Notes under the pieces: generated by a model
Told to the model about the DNA's origin: nothing
Databases searched by the model: none
Seen by the model: only the letters and a program-made list of their open reading frames with translations
Shown here: piece after piece, positions 8,088-16,474 of the stretch
How the letters are laid out: the number at the start of each line of letters is the position of its first letter
Position numbering within the stretch: position 1 is the stretch's first letter
Source of the DNA: Planctomycetota bacterium
Lineage (GTDB): Bacteria; Planctomycetota; UBA1135; GCA-002686595
DNA length: 45,261 bases
Assembly (NCBI GenBank): GCA_016779225.1
Contig: JADHNZ010000027.1
Coordinates: 1-45,261, forward strand
Reading direction: 5' to 3'
Program-made: the position numbers and the translations under genes

Positions 8088-10462
8088 CGCTCCTCCACCA
8101 GCACGAGGCCGTCGATGGCGGGGACGCGCGCCCGGGAGCCGCCGGCGTGCTTCCCGTAGGCCGCAGTCCAGCGCCCCTCGGGGAGCTCGAGCCGCGCCGG
8201 CCCCGAGCCTGCGTTCAGGGCCACGAGGACGCGCTCGTTCGCATCCTCGCGCAGGAACACGAACAGGTCCTGGTCATCGTCGCACAGCACCGTCTCGAAG
8301 CTCCCGCGCCTCAGGGCGGTGTGCTCGCGGCGCAGCTGGCCCACCCGGCGGTAGTGCTCCAGGTGCTCCTCGTCGACGCGGTTCTCGCGGCCGCCCTCGT
8401 AGGCGCCGAGGTCCTTCCACAGCATGGGCTTGCGGTTCGACGGGTCGTCCGGACCCCACATGCCGACCTCGTCGCCGTAGTACACCATGGGCGCGCCCAC
8501 ATAGGTCATCTGCAGCAGGGCCGTGAGCCGCGCCCGCTTGTAGTGCACCGCCGCGGGCCGGCGGTTGTCGTAGCCCACGCCGTCCTGCTCGCGGTTGTCC
8601 GCGTCGTAGCGCCGGTCGGGGTTCAGGTACATCGACACCAGCCGGTCGGTGTCGTGGCTGTCCACGAGGTTCATCAGGGCGTAGGTCGCCTCTGCGGGAT
8701 AGGCCAGCCGCAGCTCCGCGAGCCGTGCGTCCAGCTCGCTGGGGCTGAGCTTGCGCTCCTCGAAGCCGATCCACGCCACGGCCGCGTCGGCGAAGCGGTA
8801 GTTCATGACCGCGTCGAACCGCCGGCCGTCCAGCCAGGCATCGGCGCGGTCCCAGACCTCCCCCGAGAGGTAGGCGTCGGGATTGATGGACTTGACCAGG
8901 GTGCGCCAGCGCTCCCAGAAGGGCATGGCGATCTCCATGGGCACATCCAGCCGCCAGCCGTCGATCCCATCGCTGGGGTCGCCATCCCCGTTGGGATCCA
9001 TCCACCGGCGCGTGACCGCGTGGATGTGGGCCTCGACCTCGGGAGAGGCCAGGCCCTCCGCGCTCTTCTTGAAGACCGGGAGGTCCCCGAAGCCAGCCCA
9101 GCCGTTGTGGCTGAAGGGATCCCAAGAGGTCACATCGAACCAGTCAGAGAAGGGCGACTCCTGGCCGCGCGCGCGGACATCGGCGAAGGCCGGGTGCCGC
9201 TGGCCGACATGGTTCCAGACGCCGTCGATCACGACCTTGATGCCGCGCTCGTGACAGGCCGCCACGAGCTCAAGGAACAGCTTGTCGGAGGGGCTCCACT
9301 GCCAGGTCGTGGGATCACGAAGGTCCTCGCGCGCGGCGACCTGCTCCCAGTCCTCGCCCATGCCGAGCTCGGCGTCGATGTGGCGGTAGTCGGTGGCCTC
9401 GTACTTGTGGTGCGACTCCGCCTCGAAGACGGGGTTGAAGTAGAGCGCCGTGACGCCCAGCGAGGCGATGTGGTCGAGCTTGTCCAGCACGCCCGCCAGG
9501 TCGCCTCCGTACTGGCGCTTGTAGATGTGCCAGTCCCAGAGGCCAAGCTCGCCGCCCTGCTCGTGGGGGCTCGGCGCGTACCAGTCGCTCTTCCACGGGC
9601 GCACGCGCTCGGGGTCGTTGCTGGGGTCGCCGTTGCGGAACCGGTCTGGCATCAGCTGGTACCAGGTGGCCTCCTTGGCCCAGTCGGGAGTCCGGAAGGC
9701 GGGGAGCGCGGAGGCGGCCAGGGTCCAGCGCTGCGGGTCGGAGCGCACGCCATCCTCGGTCGCGACCAGGAAGGTGTAGGCCGTGGGCTCGAGCGGCAGC
9801 GGGATCCGGGCCTCGTAGAAGGTGAGGCCACCGAGCTCCCCGGCGGGGCGCATGGGGACGGCCTCGGCTGCACCTTCAAGGGTCAGCTCGGGCTCCGCGC
9901 CCGCCGCGCCGCGGTAGCGCACGAGGGCCTCCTCCTCGCCCAGGCGCTGCAGGTAGAGCGGACGCTCCGGCTCGTGGCGCCACAGGAGCAGGCGCCTGTC
10001 CTCATCGACGGACTCCGGGCTCGGCGCAGCCTCGACGCCGAGGGCGAGGACCGTGTTGTCGCCTCCGTGCCCGTCGGGCTCGCGCTGGGCGTTCAGCGGG
10101 TCGGGGATCCAGCGGGCCCCGTCGAGGACGAACTTGTAGAGGTGCCTGCCGCTGGCGAGCTCGAGCTCCGCGGACCAGCGCCCGTCCGCGCCTCGGGTGA
10201 GCGCGACCCCGTCCGGAGACCAGCCGCTGAAGGAGCCCGCGAGGAACACGCGGTCCGCGCGCACCGTGCTGTCCAGGGTGAAGGTCACCCGCCAGCGCCC
10301 AGGGCCGGCCGGCTCCGCGCGCACGGAGGAGGGCAGCGCGCCCGGGCGCTCGACGGGGCGCTCGAAGGGAGGCGCAGTGGGCCAGTCCCCCTCACTCGCG
10401 GAGGGAGCTCCCAGCGGGGCGCAGACCAGCGCTCCCAGGGTCAGGTCAAGGAGGGGCAGCAT
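8084..10462 (-). CDS. GH13 alpha-amylase family enzyme with N-terminal CBM48-like domain
   Basis: This is a 792-residue protein. The N-terminal 20 residues are hydrophobic and may be a weak signal peptide, though without a clear basic n-region. Residues of about 55-140 form a CBM48/glycogen-binding-like module (VFLAGSFSGWSPDGVAL, then GRHLYKFVLDGARWIPDP). A second beta-rich segment follows to about residue 250. The catalytic barrel starts near 262 (ATWYQLMPDRFRNGDPSND) and contains region I VVIDGVWNHVG, region II GWRLDVPMEI with nucleophile Asp506, region III YLSGEVWD with Glu535, and region IV LVDSHDTDR with Asp604. A DPNGDGDPSDG loop just before region II looks like a calcium site. The layout resembles the cyclomaltodextrinase/neopullulanase group. 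It is the first gene of the minus-strand operon and is divergent from a sugar importer. Confidence 0.93.
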   Translation of the reverse strand: MLPLLDLTLGALVCAPLGAPSASEGDWPTAPPFERPVERPGALPSSVRAEPAGPGRWRVTFTLDSTVRADRVFLAGSFSGWSPDGVALTRGADGRWSAELELASGRHLYKFVLDGARWIPDPLNAQREPDGHGGDNTVLALGVEAAPSPESVDEDRRLLLWRHEPERPLYLQRLGEEEALVRYRGAAGAEPELTLEGAAEAVPMRPAGELGGLTFYEARIPLPLEPTAYTFLVATEDGVRSDPQRWTLAASALPAFRTPDWAKEATWYQLMPDRFRNGDPSNDPERVRPWKSDWYAPSPHEQGGELGLWDWHIYKRQYGGDLAGVLDKLDHIASLGVTALYFNPVFEAESHHKYEATDYRHIDAELGMGEDWEQVAAREDLRDPTTWQWSPSDKLFLELVAACHERGIKVVIDGVWNHVGQRHPAFADVRARGQESPFSDWFDVTSWDPFSHNGWAGFGDLPVFKKSAEGLASPEVEAHIHAVTRRWMDPNGDGDPSDGIDGWRLDVPMEIAMPFWERWRTLVKSINPDAYLSGEVWDRADAWLDGRRFDAVMNYRFADAAVAWIGFEERKLSPSELDARLAELRLAYPAEATYALMNLVDSHDTDRLVSMYLNPDRRYDADNREQDGVGYDNRRPAAVHYKRARLTALLQMTYVGAPMVYYGDEVGMWGPDDPSNRKPMLWKDLGAYEGGRENRVDEEHLEHYRRVGQLRREHTALRRGSFETVLCDDDQDLFVFLREDANERVLVALNAGSGPARLELPEGRWTAAYGKHAGGSRARVPAIDGLVLVEER

Positions 10463-10481
10463 CGATGCGGGCCGCGCACGA

Positions 10482-10510
10482 TTGGCACGGCCGAGGCGGG
10501 CGCCTAGGCT
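10482..10510 (+). promoter_or_regulatory. Predicted sigma70-type promoter of the ABC importer operon, in a 62-nt divergent region
   Basis: TTGGCA (10482-10487) is separated by exactly 17 nt from TAGGCT (10505-10510). The first differs from TTGACA at one position, and the second fits the TANNNT pattern found before other genes in this window. Transcription would start 6-8 nt downstream, leaving a leader of only about 7 nt before the ATG at 10525. The same short interval must serve the divergent amylase operon. A TAGCCT reads on the minus strand at 10512-10507, so the two -10-like boxes overlap at the CTAGGCTAG palindrome. Confidence 0.5.
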
Positions 10511-10524
10511 AGCGCCGCACGCTC

Positions 10525-12897
10525 ATGGGGTCTGCCTCGTTCCTCTCCGTTCTGCGCCGGCTGCTGGCGCTCGTTTCCGCGATCGCGGTGCTCTGGGCGG
10601 CCGCGCGCGTCGCACGGAGGGACCTGCTCGGTGAGAACGGTGAGTCGGCAGAGGTGGTCCTGACGGTGATGCACTGGTCGGGGGACGCTGGCCAGGAGGA
10701 GGACCGCATCGTCGAGGAGGCCCTGCGCTCCTACGAGGAGGCGCATCCAGGGATTCGCGTCGAGCGCATCAACCCGGGGGACGCGGGGTCCTTCTACACC
10801 AAACTGCAGACGATGATGGCGGCGGGCACGCCTCCGGATGTCTTCTACTGCGGCGATGAGCGGCTGCCCTCCCTGGCCAGCATGGGGGTCTTGCGGCCCC
10901 TGGACGAGCTGATCGCGGGGGACCTCGCCGCGGGCTCGGACCCGGGCCTCGACGACTTCTATCCAGTGGTCCTGGACGCGTACCGCTGGGATGGGGAGCG
11001 CACGGGAGCCGGGCCGCTCTACGGCCTGCCGAAGGACTTCACGACCATCGGCTTCTACTACAACCGGGATCTGTTCGAGCAGGCGAGGGTGCCGCTGCCC
11101 TCAGACGACTGGAACTGGGACGAGTTCCTCGACGCCGCGGCGGCGATCGGGGAGCTGGAGGGATGCACTGGCGCGGAGTTCGTCACCTGGCCGAGGATGC
11201 TGCGCCTGTACCTGGCCACCCAGGGCTGCGATGTGCTCAGCCCGGACGGCAGCCGCCTCACCGTGCGCGAGCCCGAGGTCCTCGAGGCCCTGCAGCAGCT
11301 GTCCAACTGGCGCCATGTGGAGGAGAACCTCCTCACCAGCGGCAAGTCGCGCGTGGCGACGGGAGCCACCGTGTTCCTCACGGGGCGGGTGGGGATGGCG
11401 GGCCCCTTCGGGCGCTGGGTGGTGCCGAGCTACAGGCAGATCGAGGGCTTCGCGTGGGACTTCGCTCCCATGCCCCGGGGCCGCGAGCGGGCCAATGTGA
11501 TCGCCTCGGTGGCCTGGTCGATCTCCAGCCGGAGCGAACACCCGCGCGAGGCGTGGGAGCTGGTGCGCGCGCTCTGCAGCCCGACCTCCCAGGACGGCCT
11601 CGCGCGCCTGGGCCTCGCCATGCCCAGCCGACGATCCATCGCCGAGTCGGAGGCGTTCGTGGATCCGACGGCGCCGCCCTCCAGGGATCGTGTCTTCCTG
11701 GACCAGGTCGAGGTCGCCCGTCTCCTTCCGGTGCCCGCGAGCCCCAAGTTCGACGCGCTCCTCGAGTCCCGCCTGAACCAGGCCGTCCTGACGGGCGACC
11801 TCTCGGTGGACGAGGCCACGCGCAGCTTCGAGGCTGCCTGGCGCTCGGAGGGTGAGTCGCCGCTCATGCGGGGCGCATTCCCGCGCATGCCATGGGGGAC
11901 CCTGCGCATCGTGGGGCTGGTGGCGGCGGCCGCCGCGGCCCTGGCAGGGCTCCTGTGGTGGCGGCGCACAGGCGCCGGTCGAGGACCGCTGGCCAAGGAG
12001 GAGGAGCGAGCGGGGCTGCTGATGGCGAGCCCTCTGCTCCTGGGCCTGGTGCTGGTGATGGGGTTCCCGATCCTGCTGTCGCTGGTGCTCTCCTTCACGC
12101 GCTGGACCGGCATCGCGGGCCTCGAGACCGCCGAGTGGGTGGGGCTTGCGAACTACGCCCAGCTCTTCGGGGAGGACGGTCGCTTCTGGACCAGCCTGCG
12201 CGTGACTGCGCTCTACGCCCTGCTGGCGGTGCCCGTGGGCCAGGCCTTCGCCCTGGGCGCGGCCCTGCTGATGAATGCGAGGGTGCCCTTGATCGGCCTC
12301 TGGCGCGGCGTGTGGTACCTGCCCAGCGTGCTGGCCGGCGTCGGCGTCGCCGTGCTGTGGCGCTGGGTGTTCGATGGCGAGAGCGGCCTCGCCAACGCCC
12401 TGCTCACGCCCCTGCTCGAGCCGCTCGGCCTCCAGCCCCCGGACTGGTTCGGGGCTGACGCTGCCGCGTTCGGCGTGCCGGCCTTCGCCATCATGAACCT
12501 GTGGATGGTGGGGGGCTCGATGATGATCTACCTCGCCGGCCTCCAGGGGATCCCCCGCGAGCTCTACGAGGCGGCCGAGCTAGACGGGGCCACGGCCTGG
12601 CAGCGCTTCACCCGCGTGACCCTGCCGATGCTCTCGCCTGTCCTGGTCTTCAACGGGGTCATGGCGGTCATCGGATCGTTCCAGGTCTTCACCCAGGCCT
12701 TCGTGATGACGCGCGGAGAGCCGGGCGACCTGACGCGCTTCTATGTGCTCTACCTCTACAACCAGGCCTTCGACTTCTATGAGATGGGCTACGCCTCGGC
12801 GATGGCCTGGATCCTGCTGGTCGTGGTCCTGGTCCTGACGGGGCTCTTCCTGCGCGGCAGCCGCCGCCATGTGCACTACGAGGGGCTCGCCGGATGA
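10525..12897 (+). CDS. Sugar ABC importer: solute-binding protein fused to MalF-type permease
   Basis: This is a 790-residue single chain joining two parts normally encoded by separate genes. Residues of about 8-27 form a membrane anchor. Residues of about 44-440 are a family-1 extracellular solute-binding domain (VMHWSGDAGQEEDRIVEEAL, then FYTKLQTMMAAGTPPDVFYC and YGLPKDFTTIGFYYNRDLF). A second helix near 455-475 with an RR after it returns the chain to the cytoplasm. Residues of about 495-790 are a MalF/UgpA-type permease whose EAA loop reads YEAAELDGATAWQRF (about 681-695). The binding domain is therefore tethered outside, beside the channel. The gene is followed by a MalG-type permease and an ATPase with 4-nt and 1-nt overlaps. 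Divergence from amylase/malQ/glgP suggests maltodextrins as substrate, which is inference. Confidence 0.92.
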   Translation: MGSASFLSVLRRLLALVSAIAVLWAAARVARRDLLGENGESAEVVLTVMHWSGDAGQEEDRIVEEALRSYEEAHPGIRVERINPGDAGSFYTKLQTMMAAGTPPDVFYCGDERLPSLASMGVLRPLDELIAGDLAAGSDPGLDDFYPVVLDAYRWDGERTGAGPLYGLPKDFTTIGFYYNRDLFEQARVPLPSDDWNWDEFLDAAAAIGELEGCTGAEFVTWPRMLRLYLATQGCDVLSPDGSRLTVREPEVLEALQQLSNWRHVEENLLTSGKSRVATGATVFLTGRVGMAGPFGRWVVPSYRQIEGFAWDFAPMPRGRERANVIASVAWSISSRSEHPREAWELVRALCSPTSQDGLARLGLAMPSRRSIAESEAFVDPTAPPSRDRVFLDQVEVARLLPVPASPKFDALLESRLNQAVLTGDLSVDEATRSFEAAWRSEGESPLMRGAFPRMPWGTLRIVGLVAAAAAALAGLLWWRRTGAGRGPLAKEEERAGLLMASPLLLGLVLVMGFPILLSLVLSFTRWTGIAGLETAEWVGLANYAQLFGEDGRFWTSLRVTALYALLAVPVGQAFALGAALLMNARVPLIGLWRGVWYLPSVLAGVGVAVLWRWVFDGESGLANALLTPLLEPLGLQPPDWFGADAAAFGVPAFAIMNLWMVGGSMMIYLAGLQGIPRELYEAAELDGATAWQRFTRVTLPMLSPVLVFNGVMAVIGSFQVFTQAFVMTRGEPGDLTRFYVLYLYNQAFDFYEMGYASAMAWILLVVVLVLTGLFLRGSRRHVHYEGLAG

Positions 12898-13757
12898 GGA
12901 CCCGCGGCTCCCAGCTCGTCGTGCTCGCCCTGCTTGCCCTGGGCGCGGTGCTGATGCTCTTCCCGCTGTGGTGGATGCTGGTCGTCTCGCTCGAGACGCC
13001 CGCGAACGCCGGCGCGGCCACGGTCGAGGTCGGGGCCCTCAGCCTCTTCCCCGCCGAGCCCCAGTGGCGCAACTGGGTGGACGCCATGCGTGCGGTGGGG
13101 ACCGTGGAGTGGGAGGGCTTCCTCGACGCCCTGGCCAACTCGATCCTGGTCACCTTCCTCACGGTGACGGCGACGGTCCTCTCCTGCAGCCTGGTGGGCT
13201 ACGCCCTGGCGCGCACGCGCTTCCGCGGCCGGGCGACCCTGTTCGGGATCATGCTGGCCACGATGATGCTGCCGCCCCAGGTGACCATGATCCCCATGTT
13301 CCTGGTCTTCCGCGAGCTGGGGTGGGTGGACACGATCCTGCCGCTGGTGGTGCCGGCGCTGTTCGGCAACGCGTTCTTCGTGTTCATGTTCCGGCAGTTC
13401 ATGGCTCAGGTCCCCGAGGCCCTGGTCGAGGCCGCTCGCCTCGACGGCTGCGGTCACCTGGGCGTGTGGTGGCGCGTGATGCTGCCCCTGTGTCGTCCGG
13501 TGGTGGCGATCACCGCGGTCTTCACCTTCATCTTCGTCTGGAACGACTTCCTTGGCCCGCTGATCTACCTGCACTCCGAGGACAAGGCGACCCTCGCCAT
13601 CGCCCTCAACAGCTTCCGCAACCAGTACGGGGGCCTCGAGGATGTCCAGTACCTGATGGCTCTGAGCCTTGTGACCATGATCCCCTGCATCCTGCTCTTC
13701 CTGGTCGCCCAGCGACAATTCATTGAGGGCCTCGGGAAGGGGGCCGTGAAGGGCTGA
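12894..13757 (+). CDS. MalG/UgpE-type sugar ABC transporter permease
   Basis: This is a 287-residue integral membrane protein with six predicted helices. The first (LVVLALLALGAVLMLFPLWW) is followed by an exported loop of about 60 residues, then SLVGYALARTRFRG and MMLPPQVTMIPMFLVF, which are characteristic of the carbohydrate CUT1 family. The EAA loop, EAARLDGCGHLGVWWRVMLP, is intact and should contact the ATPase. The C-terminal QRQFIEGLGKGAVKG ending is also typical of MalG-type permeases. The start ATG overlaps the fused binding-protein/permease gene by 4 nt, and the stop shares one base with the ATPase gene. It is the second permease half of the importer. Confidence 0.93.
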   Translation: MRTRGSQLVVLALLALGAVLMLFPLWWMLVVSLETPANAGAATVEVGALSLFPAEPQWRNWVDAMRAVGTVEWEGFLDALANSILVTFLTVTATVLSCSLVGYALARTRFRGRATLFGIMLATMMLPPQVTMIPMFLVFRELGWVDTILPLVVPALFGNAFFVFMFRQFMAQVPEALVEAARLDGCGHLGVWWRVMLPLCRPVVAITAVFTFIFVWNDFLGPLIYLHSEDKATLAIALNSFRNQYGGLEDVQYLMALSLVTMIPCILLFLVAQRQFIEGLGKGAVKG

Positions 13758-14893
13758 TGGCGACCGTCCAGTTCGAGGCCGTGTCCAAGACCTACCCCGG
13801 CGGCGTGCGTGCCGTCGAGGGGGTCGAGCTGCTCGTGGAGGACGGCGAGTTCGTCGTCCTGGTAGGGCCGTCCGGCTGCGGCAAGAGCACGACCCTGCGC
13901 ATGGTCGCCGGGCTCGAGGAGATCACTGGGGGAACCCTGCGGATCGGGGGGCGCGTGGTGAACGAGGTCCCCGGGCGCGACCGCGATGTGGCGATGGTGT
14001 TCCAGAACTACGCGCTCTACCCGCACCTCTCCGTGCGCCAGAACATGGCCTTCCCGCTCGAGCGCCGTCGGGAGCACGGCGGCCTGCTGGCACGCCTGAC
14101 CTCGGGCAGCGCGGCGCGAGAGGAGGACGCGCGCATCGCCGCTGAGGTGGAGCGCGCCGCACAGGTCCTGGGCATCACCGCGCTCCTGGAGCGCAAGCCG
14201 AGTGCGCTCTCGGGCGGCCAGCGCCAGAGGGTGGCGGTCGGGCGTGCCCTTGTCCGCCGCCCGGCCGTGTTCCTCTTCGACGAGCCGCTCTCGAACCTCG
14301 ACGCGAAGCTGCGCGTGGAGATGCGGGCGGAGCTCAAGGCCCTGCATCAGCGCCTGGGCGCGACCATGCTGTATGTGACGCACGACCAGGAGGAGGCCAT
14401 GACGCTCGGCGACCGGCTGGTGGTCATGGACGGCGGGGCCGTCCAGCAGTGCGCCTCGCCCAGGGAGGTCTACGAGCGCCCGTCCAACCGCTTCGTGGCC
14501 GGCTTCGTGGGTACGCCGAGCATGAACTTCCTCGAGGGCAAGATGGAGGGCGGGCGCCTCCAGGTCCCGGGTGCCCAGCCCCTCGAGCTCGGCGGCCGTC
14601 ACCGCGAGCGGGGTGGAGGGCTCGTGCTCGGGGTCCGTCCCGATGCCCTGCGGAGGGCGCAGGGAGCAGAGGAGGCCATGCTGCACGCGCGGGTGGCCCT
14701 GGTGGAGGACCTGGGCGACCGGTGTGACATCCGCCTCGAGGTCGAGGGTGACCAGGAGCTGGTCGCTCGCCGGCCGGCCTCCGAGCTCGAGAGCTGGGAG
14801 GCTCTTGAGGCGGGGACTGTGGTGCCCCTCACCTTCGACCGGGAGGAGGCGCACCTGTTCGAGCCTGGACCCCACGGCGTGCGCTGCGGCTGA
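13757..14893 (+). CDS. Sugar ABC transporter ATPase (UgpC/MsmX family)
   Basis: This is a 378-residue cytoplasmic ATPase. Motifs in order: Walker A GPSGCGKST (about residues 37-45), Q-loop FQNYALYPHLS, signature LSGGQRQR, Walker B VFLFDEPLSNLD, and H-loop YVTHDQEEAM. A C-terminal TOBE/OB-type regulatory part follows (LGVRPDAL, then an EDLGDRCDIRLEVEG segment). An insertion of about 20 residues between Q-loop and signature (RRREHGGLLARLTSGSAARE) is a little longer than usual. It energises the two permease halves encoded immediately upstream. One ATPase of this family often serves several sugar importers. The gene ends 38 nt before a convergent sulfatase gene. Confidence 0.94.
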   Translation: MATVQFEAVSKTYPGGVRAVEGVELLVEDGEFVVLVGPSGCGKSTTLRMVAGLEEITGGTLRIGGRVVNEVPGRDRDVAMVFQNYALYPHLSVRQNMAFPLERRREHGGLLARLTSGSAAREEDARIAAEVERAAQVLGITALLERKPSALSGGQRQRVAVGRALVRRPAVFLFDEPLSNLDAKLRVEMRAELKALHQRLGATMLYVTHDQEEAMTLGDRLVVMDGGAVQQCASPREVYERPSNRFVAGFVGTPSMNFLEGKMEGGRLQVPGAQPLELGGRHRERGGGLVLGVRPDALRRAQGAEEAMLHARVALVEDLGDRCDIRLEVEGDQELVARRPASELESWEALEAGTVVPLTFDREEAHLFEPGPHGVRCG

Positions 14894-14931
14894 GGCCGCG
14901 GCTCGGGCAACGCGGTCCAGCCGACGCGGCC
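14894..14931. terminator. Weak candidate hairpin between convergent genes
   Basis: The 38 nt between the ATPase stop and the sulfatase stop begin with GGCCGCG (14894-14900) and end with its exact complement CGCGGCC (14925-14931). This could be a stem with a 24-nt loop. There is no T-run on either strand, so termination is only a possibility. Confidence 0.3.
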
Positions 14932-16350
14932 CTAGCGCCCCCGTGCCTTCCGCTCGGCTGGCGTGCGAAAGTCGGGCGAGGGCACATGGGCCTCGTCCAT
15001 GAGGGCGGCCAGCCGCGCGACGAGCTCGGCGTGCTCTGCGCGTCCGGCGAGGTCGGTGGACTCGCCCAGGTCCTGCTCCAGGTCGTACAGCCGCAGCGAG
15101 CCCGTCTGCATCGGGCTGCGGATCGCCTTCCAGCGCCCGAGCCGGACGGCCTCGGCGGAGCCGCGCTCGTGGAACTCCCAGTGCAGGGGCTGCTCGGGCG
15201 GCGGCCCCTCACCGCGCAGGGTGGGGAGCAGGTCGCGCGAGTCGAGCCCGGCGGGCGGCTCCGCGCCGCCCAGGGCGCAGGCCGTCGCGAACAGGTCCTG
15301 GAAGTGGACCGGGGCCGCCTCCACCGCTCCCGCCGGCACCGTCCCCGGCCAGCGCGCCAGGAAGGGCACGCGAATCCCACCCTCGGTCAAGGCGCGCTTG
15401 ATCCCGCGCAGGGGACCGTTGGAGTCGGCGAAGTCCGGGTCGTTCCCTCCCTCGCGATGGGGGCCGTTGTCCGACAGGAACAGGACCAGGGTGTCCTCCG
15501 CACGACCCAGCTCCTCCAGGGTCGCCAGCAGCTCGCCCACCTGCGCGTCGAGGGTCGAGATCATCGCCGCGTGCTCGCGCTGGCGCAGGGGCCAGTCGCG
15601 GTCCGCGTACTGCAGCAGGGAGGGGACCTCCATCCCGTCGTTGCCCGCCTCGTTGTTGGCGTGCGGAACGGTGGTCGCGTAGTAGAGGAAGAACGGGTCC
15701 TCCGCGCCGAGGGCCCGCAGCCACCCCAGGGCCTCCTCGTGGATGCGCCCGGGCGCCCACTCGTTGCGCTCGGTGGCCTTGCCCTGGCCCCACTGGCCCT
15801 CGTCGGGAACCAGGTTCGCCAGGGGGACCCGATCTTCGCCCTCCAGGAGGAAGGTGGGGTAGGAGTTGTGGGCGTGGACCTGGTCGGTGAACCCGTAGAA
15901 GCGCTCGAACCCCTGGCGCAGGGGGTGCCCCGTGCTGCCGGGGTTGCCGAGGCCCCACTTGCCGAAGAGCGCCGTGCGGTAGCCGGCCTCCCGCAGGACC
16001 TCGGCCACGGTCGTGTCCTCAGGGCGAAGGGGGATGCGATCGTTGCCGCGCACCCGGGTGTGCCCGGTGTGGAGTCCCGTCATGAGAACCGAGCGGCTCG
16101 GAGCGCACACCGTGCTCCCGGCGTAGCCGGCCTCGAAGCGCATCCCCTCGGCAGCCATGCGGTCGAGGTGCGGCGTCTCGATCTTGGCCTGGCCCTGGCA
16201 GCCGAGGTCTCCCCAGCCGAGGTCATCGGCCAAGACGACCAGCAGGCTGGGTCTGCGTACGACGGAGGGCGTAGCCCCCGGTCGGTGCGTTGCGCATGCG
16301 GAGGAGGCGAGGCAGAGCGGCAGCAGGAGCGCGGAGGGGGAGACTCGCAT
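14932..16350 (-). CDS. Sulfatase lipoprotein (arylsulfatase A family)
   Basis: This is a 472-residue protein with a lipoprotein signal (LCLASSAC, lipidated Cys19). Sulfatase features: LLVVLADDLGWGDLGCQG with the metal-binding Asp pair near residues 42-43, and the maturation motif CAPSR at residues 82-86, where the Cys is converted to formylglycine. These are followed by TGLHTGHTRVRGN, the LFGKWGLG segment, YATTVPHANNEAGNDG, and the late metal site FLSDNGPHREGG. It should hydrolyse sulfate esters of an extracellular glycan or aromatic compound. The substrate cannot be told. No formylglycine-generating enzyme gene is in the window. It is monocistronic, with a TATGGT box 6 nt before the ATG, and diverges from the polyketide synthase gene by 124 nt. 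Confidence 0.94.
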   Translation of the reverse strand: MRVSPSALLLPLCLASSACATHRPGATPSVVRRPSLLVVLADDLGWGDLGCQGQAKIETPHLDRMAAEGMRFEAGYAGSTVCAPSRSVLMTGLHTGHTRVRGNDRIPLRPEDTTVAEVLREAGYRTALFGKWGLGNPGSTGHPLRQGFERFYGFTDQVHAHNSYPTFLLEGEDRVPLANLVPDEGQWGQGKATERNEWAPGRIHEEALGWLRALGAEDPFFLYYATTVPHANNEAGNDGMEVPSLLQYADRDWPLRQREHAAMISTLDAQVGELLATLEELGRAEDTLVLFLSDNGPHREGGNDPDFADSNGPLRGIKRALTEGGIRVPFLARWPGTVPAGAVEAAPVHFQDLFATACALGGAEPPAGLDSRDLLPTLRGEGPPPEQPLHWEFHERGSAEAVRLGRWKAIRSPMQTGSLRLYDLEQDLGESTDLAGRAEHAELVARLAALMDEAHVPSPDFRTPAERKARGR

Positions 16351-16356
16351 GCGCTC

Positions 16357-16362
16357 ACCATA
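16357..16362 (-). promoter_or_regulatory. TANNNT -10 box for the sulfatase gene (leaderless type)
   Basis: Read on the minus strand, TATGGT ends 6 nt before the ATG at 16350. That spacing puts the expected transcription start at or next to the A of the start codon. No convincing -35 was recognised. Confidence 0.5.
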
Positions 16363-16394
16363 GGGACCTCTCGAAGGGACGCCCGCGCACGACT

Positions 16395-16424
16395 GACAGG
16401 ATCGTCACGGACGGGATCGTCGTG
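16395..16424. repeat. 15-bp direct repeat upstream of the polyketide synthase gene
   Basis: Two adjacent 15-bp units (16395-16409 and 16410-16424) share 12 of 15 positions and both contain GGATCGTC. They lie in the 124-nt divergent region between the sulfatase and the PKS gene, about 50 nt before the PKS start. They could be paired regulator sites, or simply one of the short tandem duplications seen elsewhere in this window. Confidence 0.4.
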
Positions 16425-16474
16425 AGGGGTCGAAGATCAGGGACCGCGCGGGCGAGAGAGCCTGTGCACGATCC

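Noticed and set aside
8147..10507. A 786-codon frame antisense to the GH13 amylase
   Set aside because: The amylase on the other strand has all catalytic regions intact. The antisense translation has no recognisable motif.
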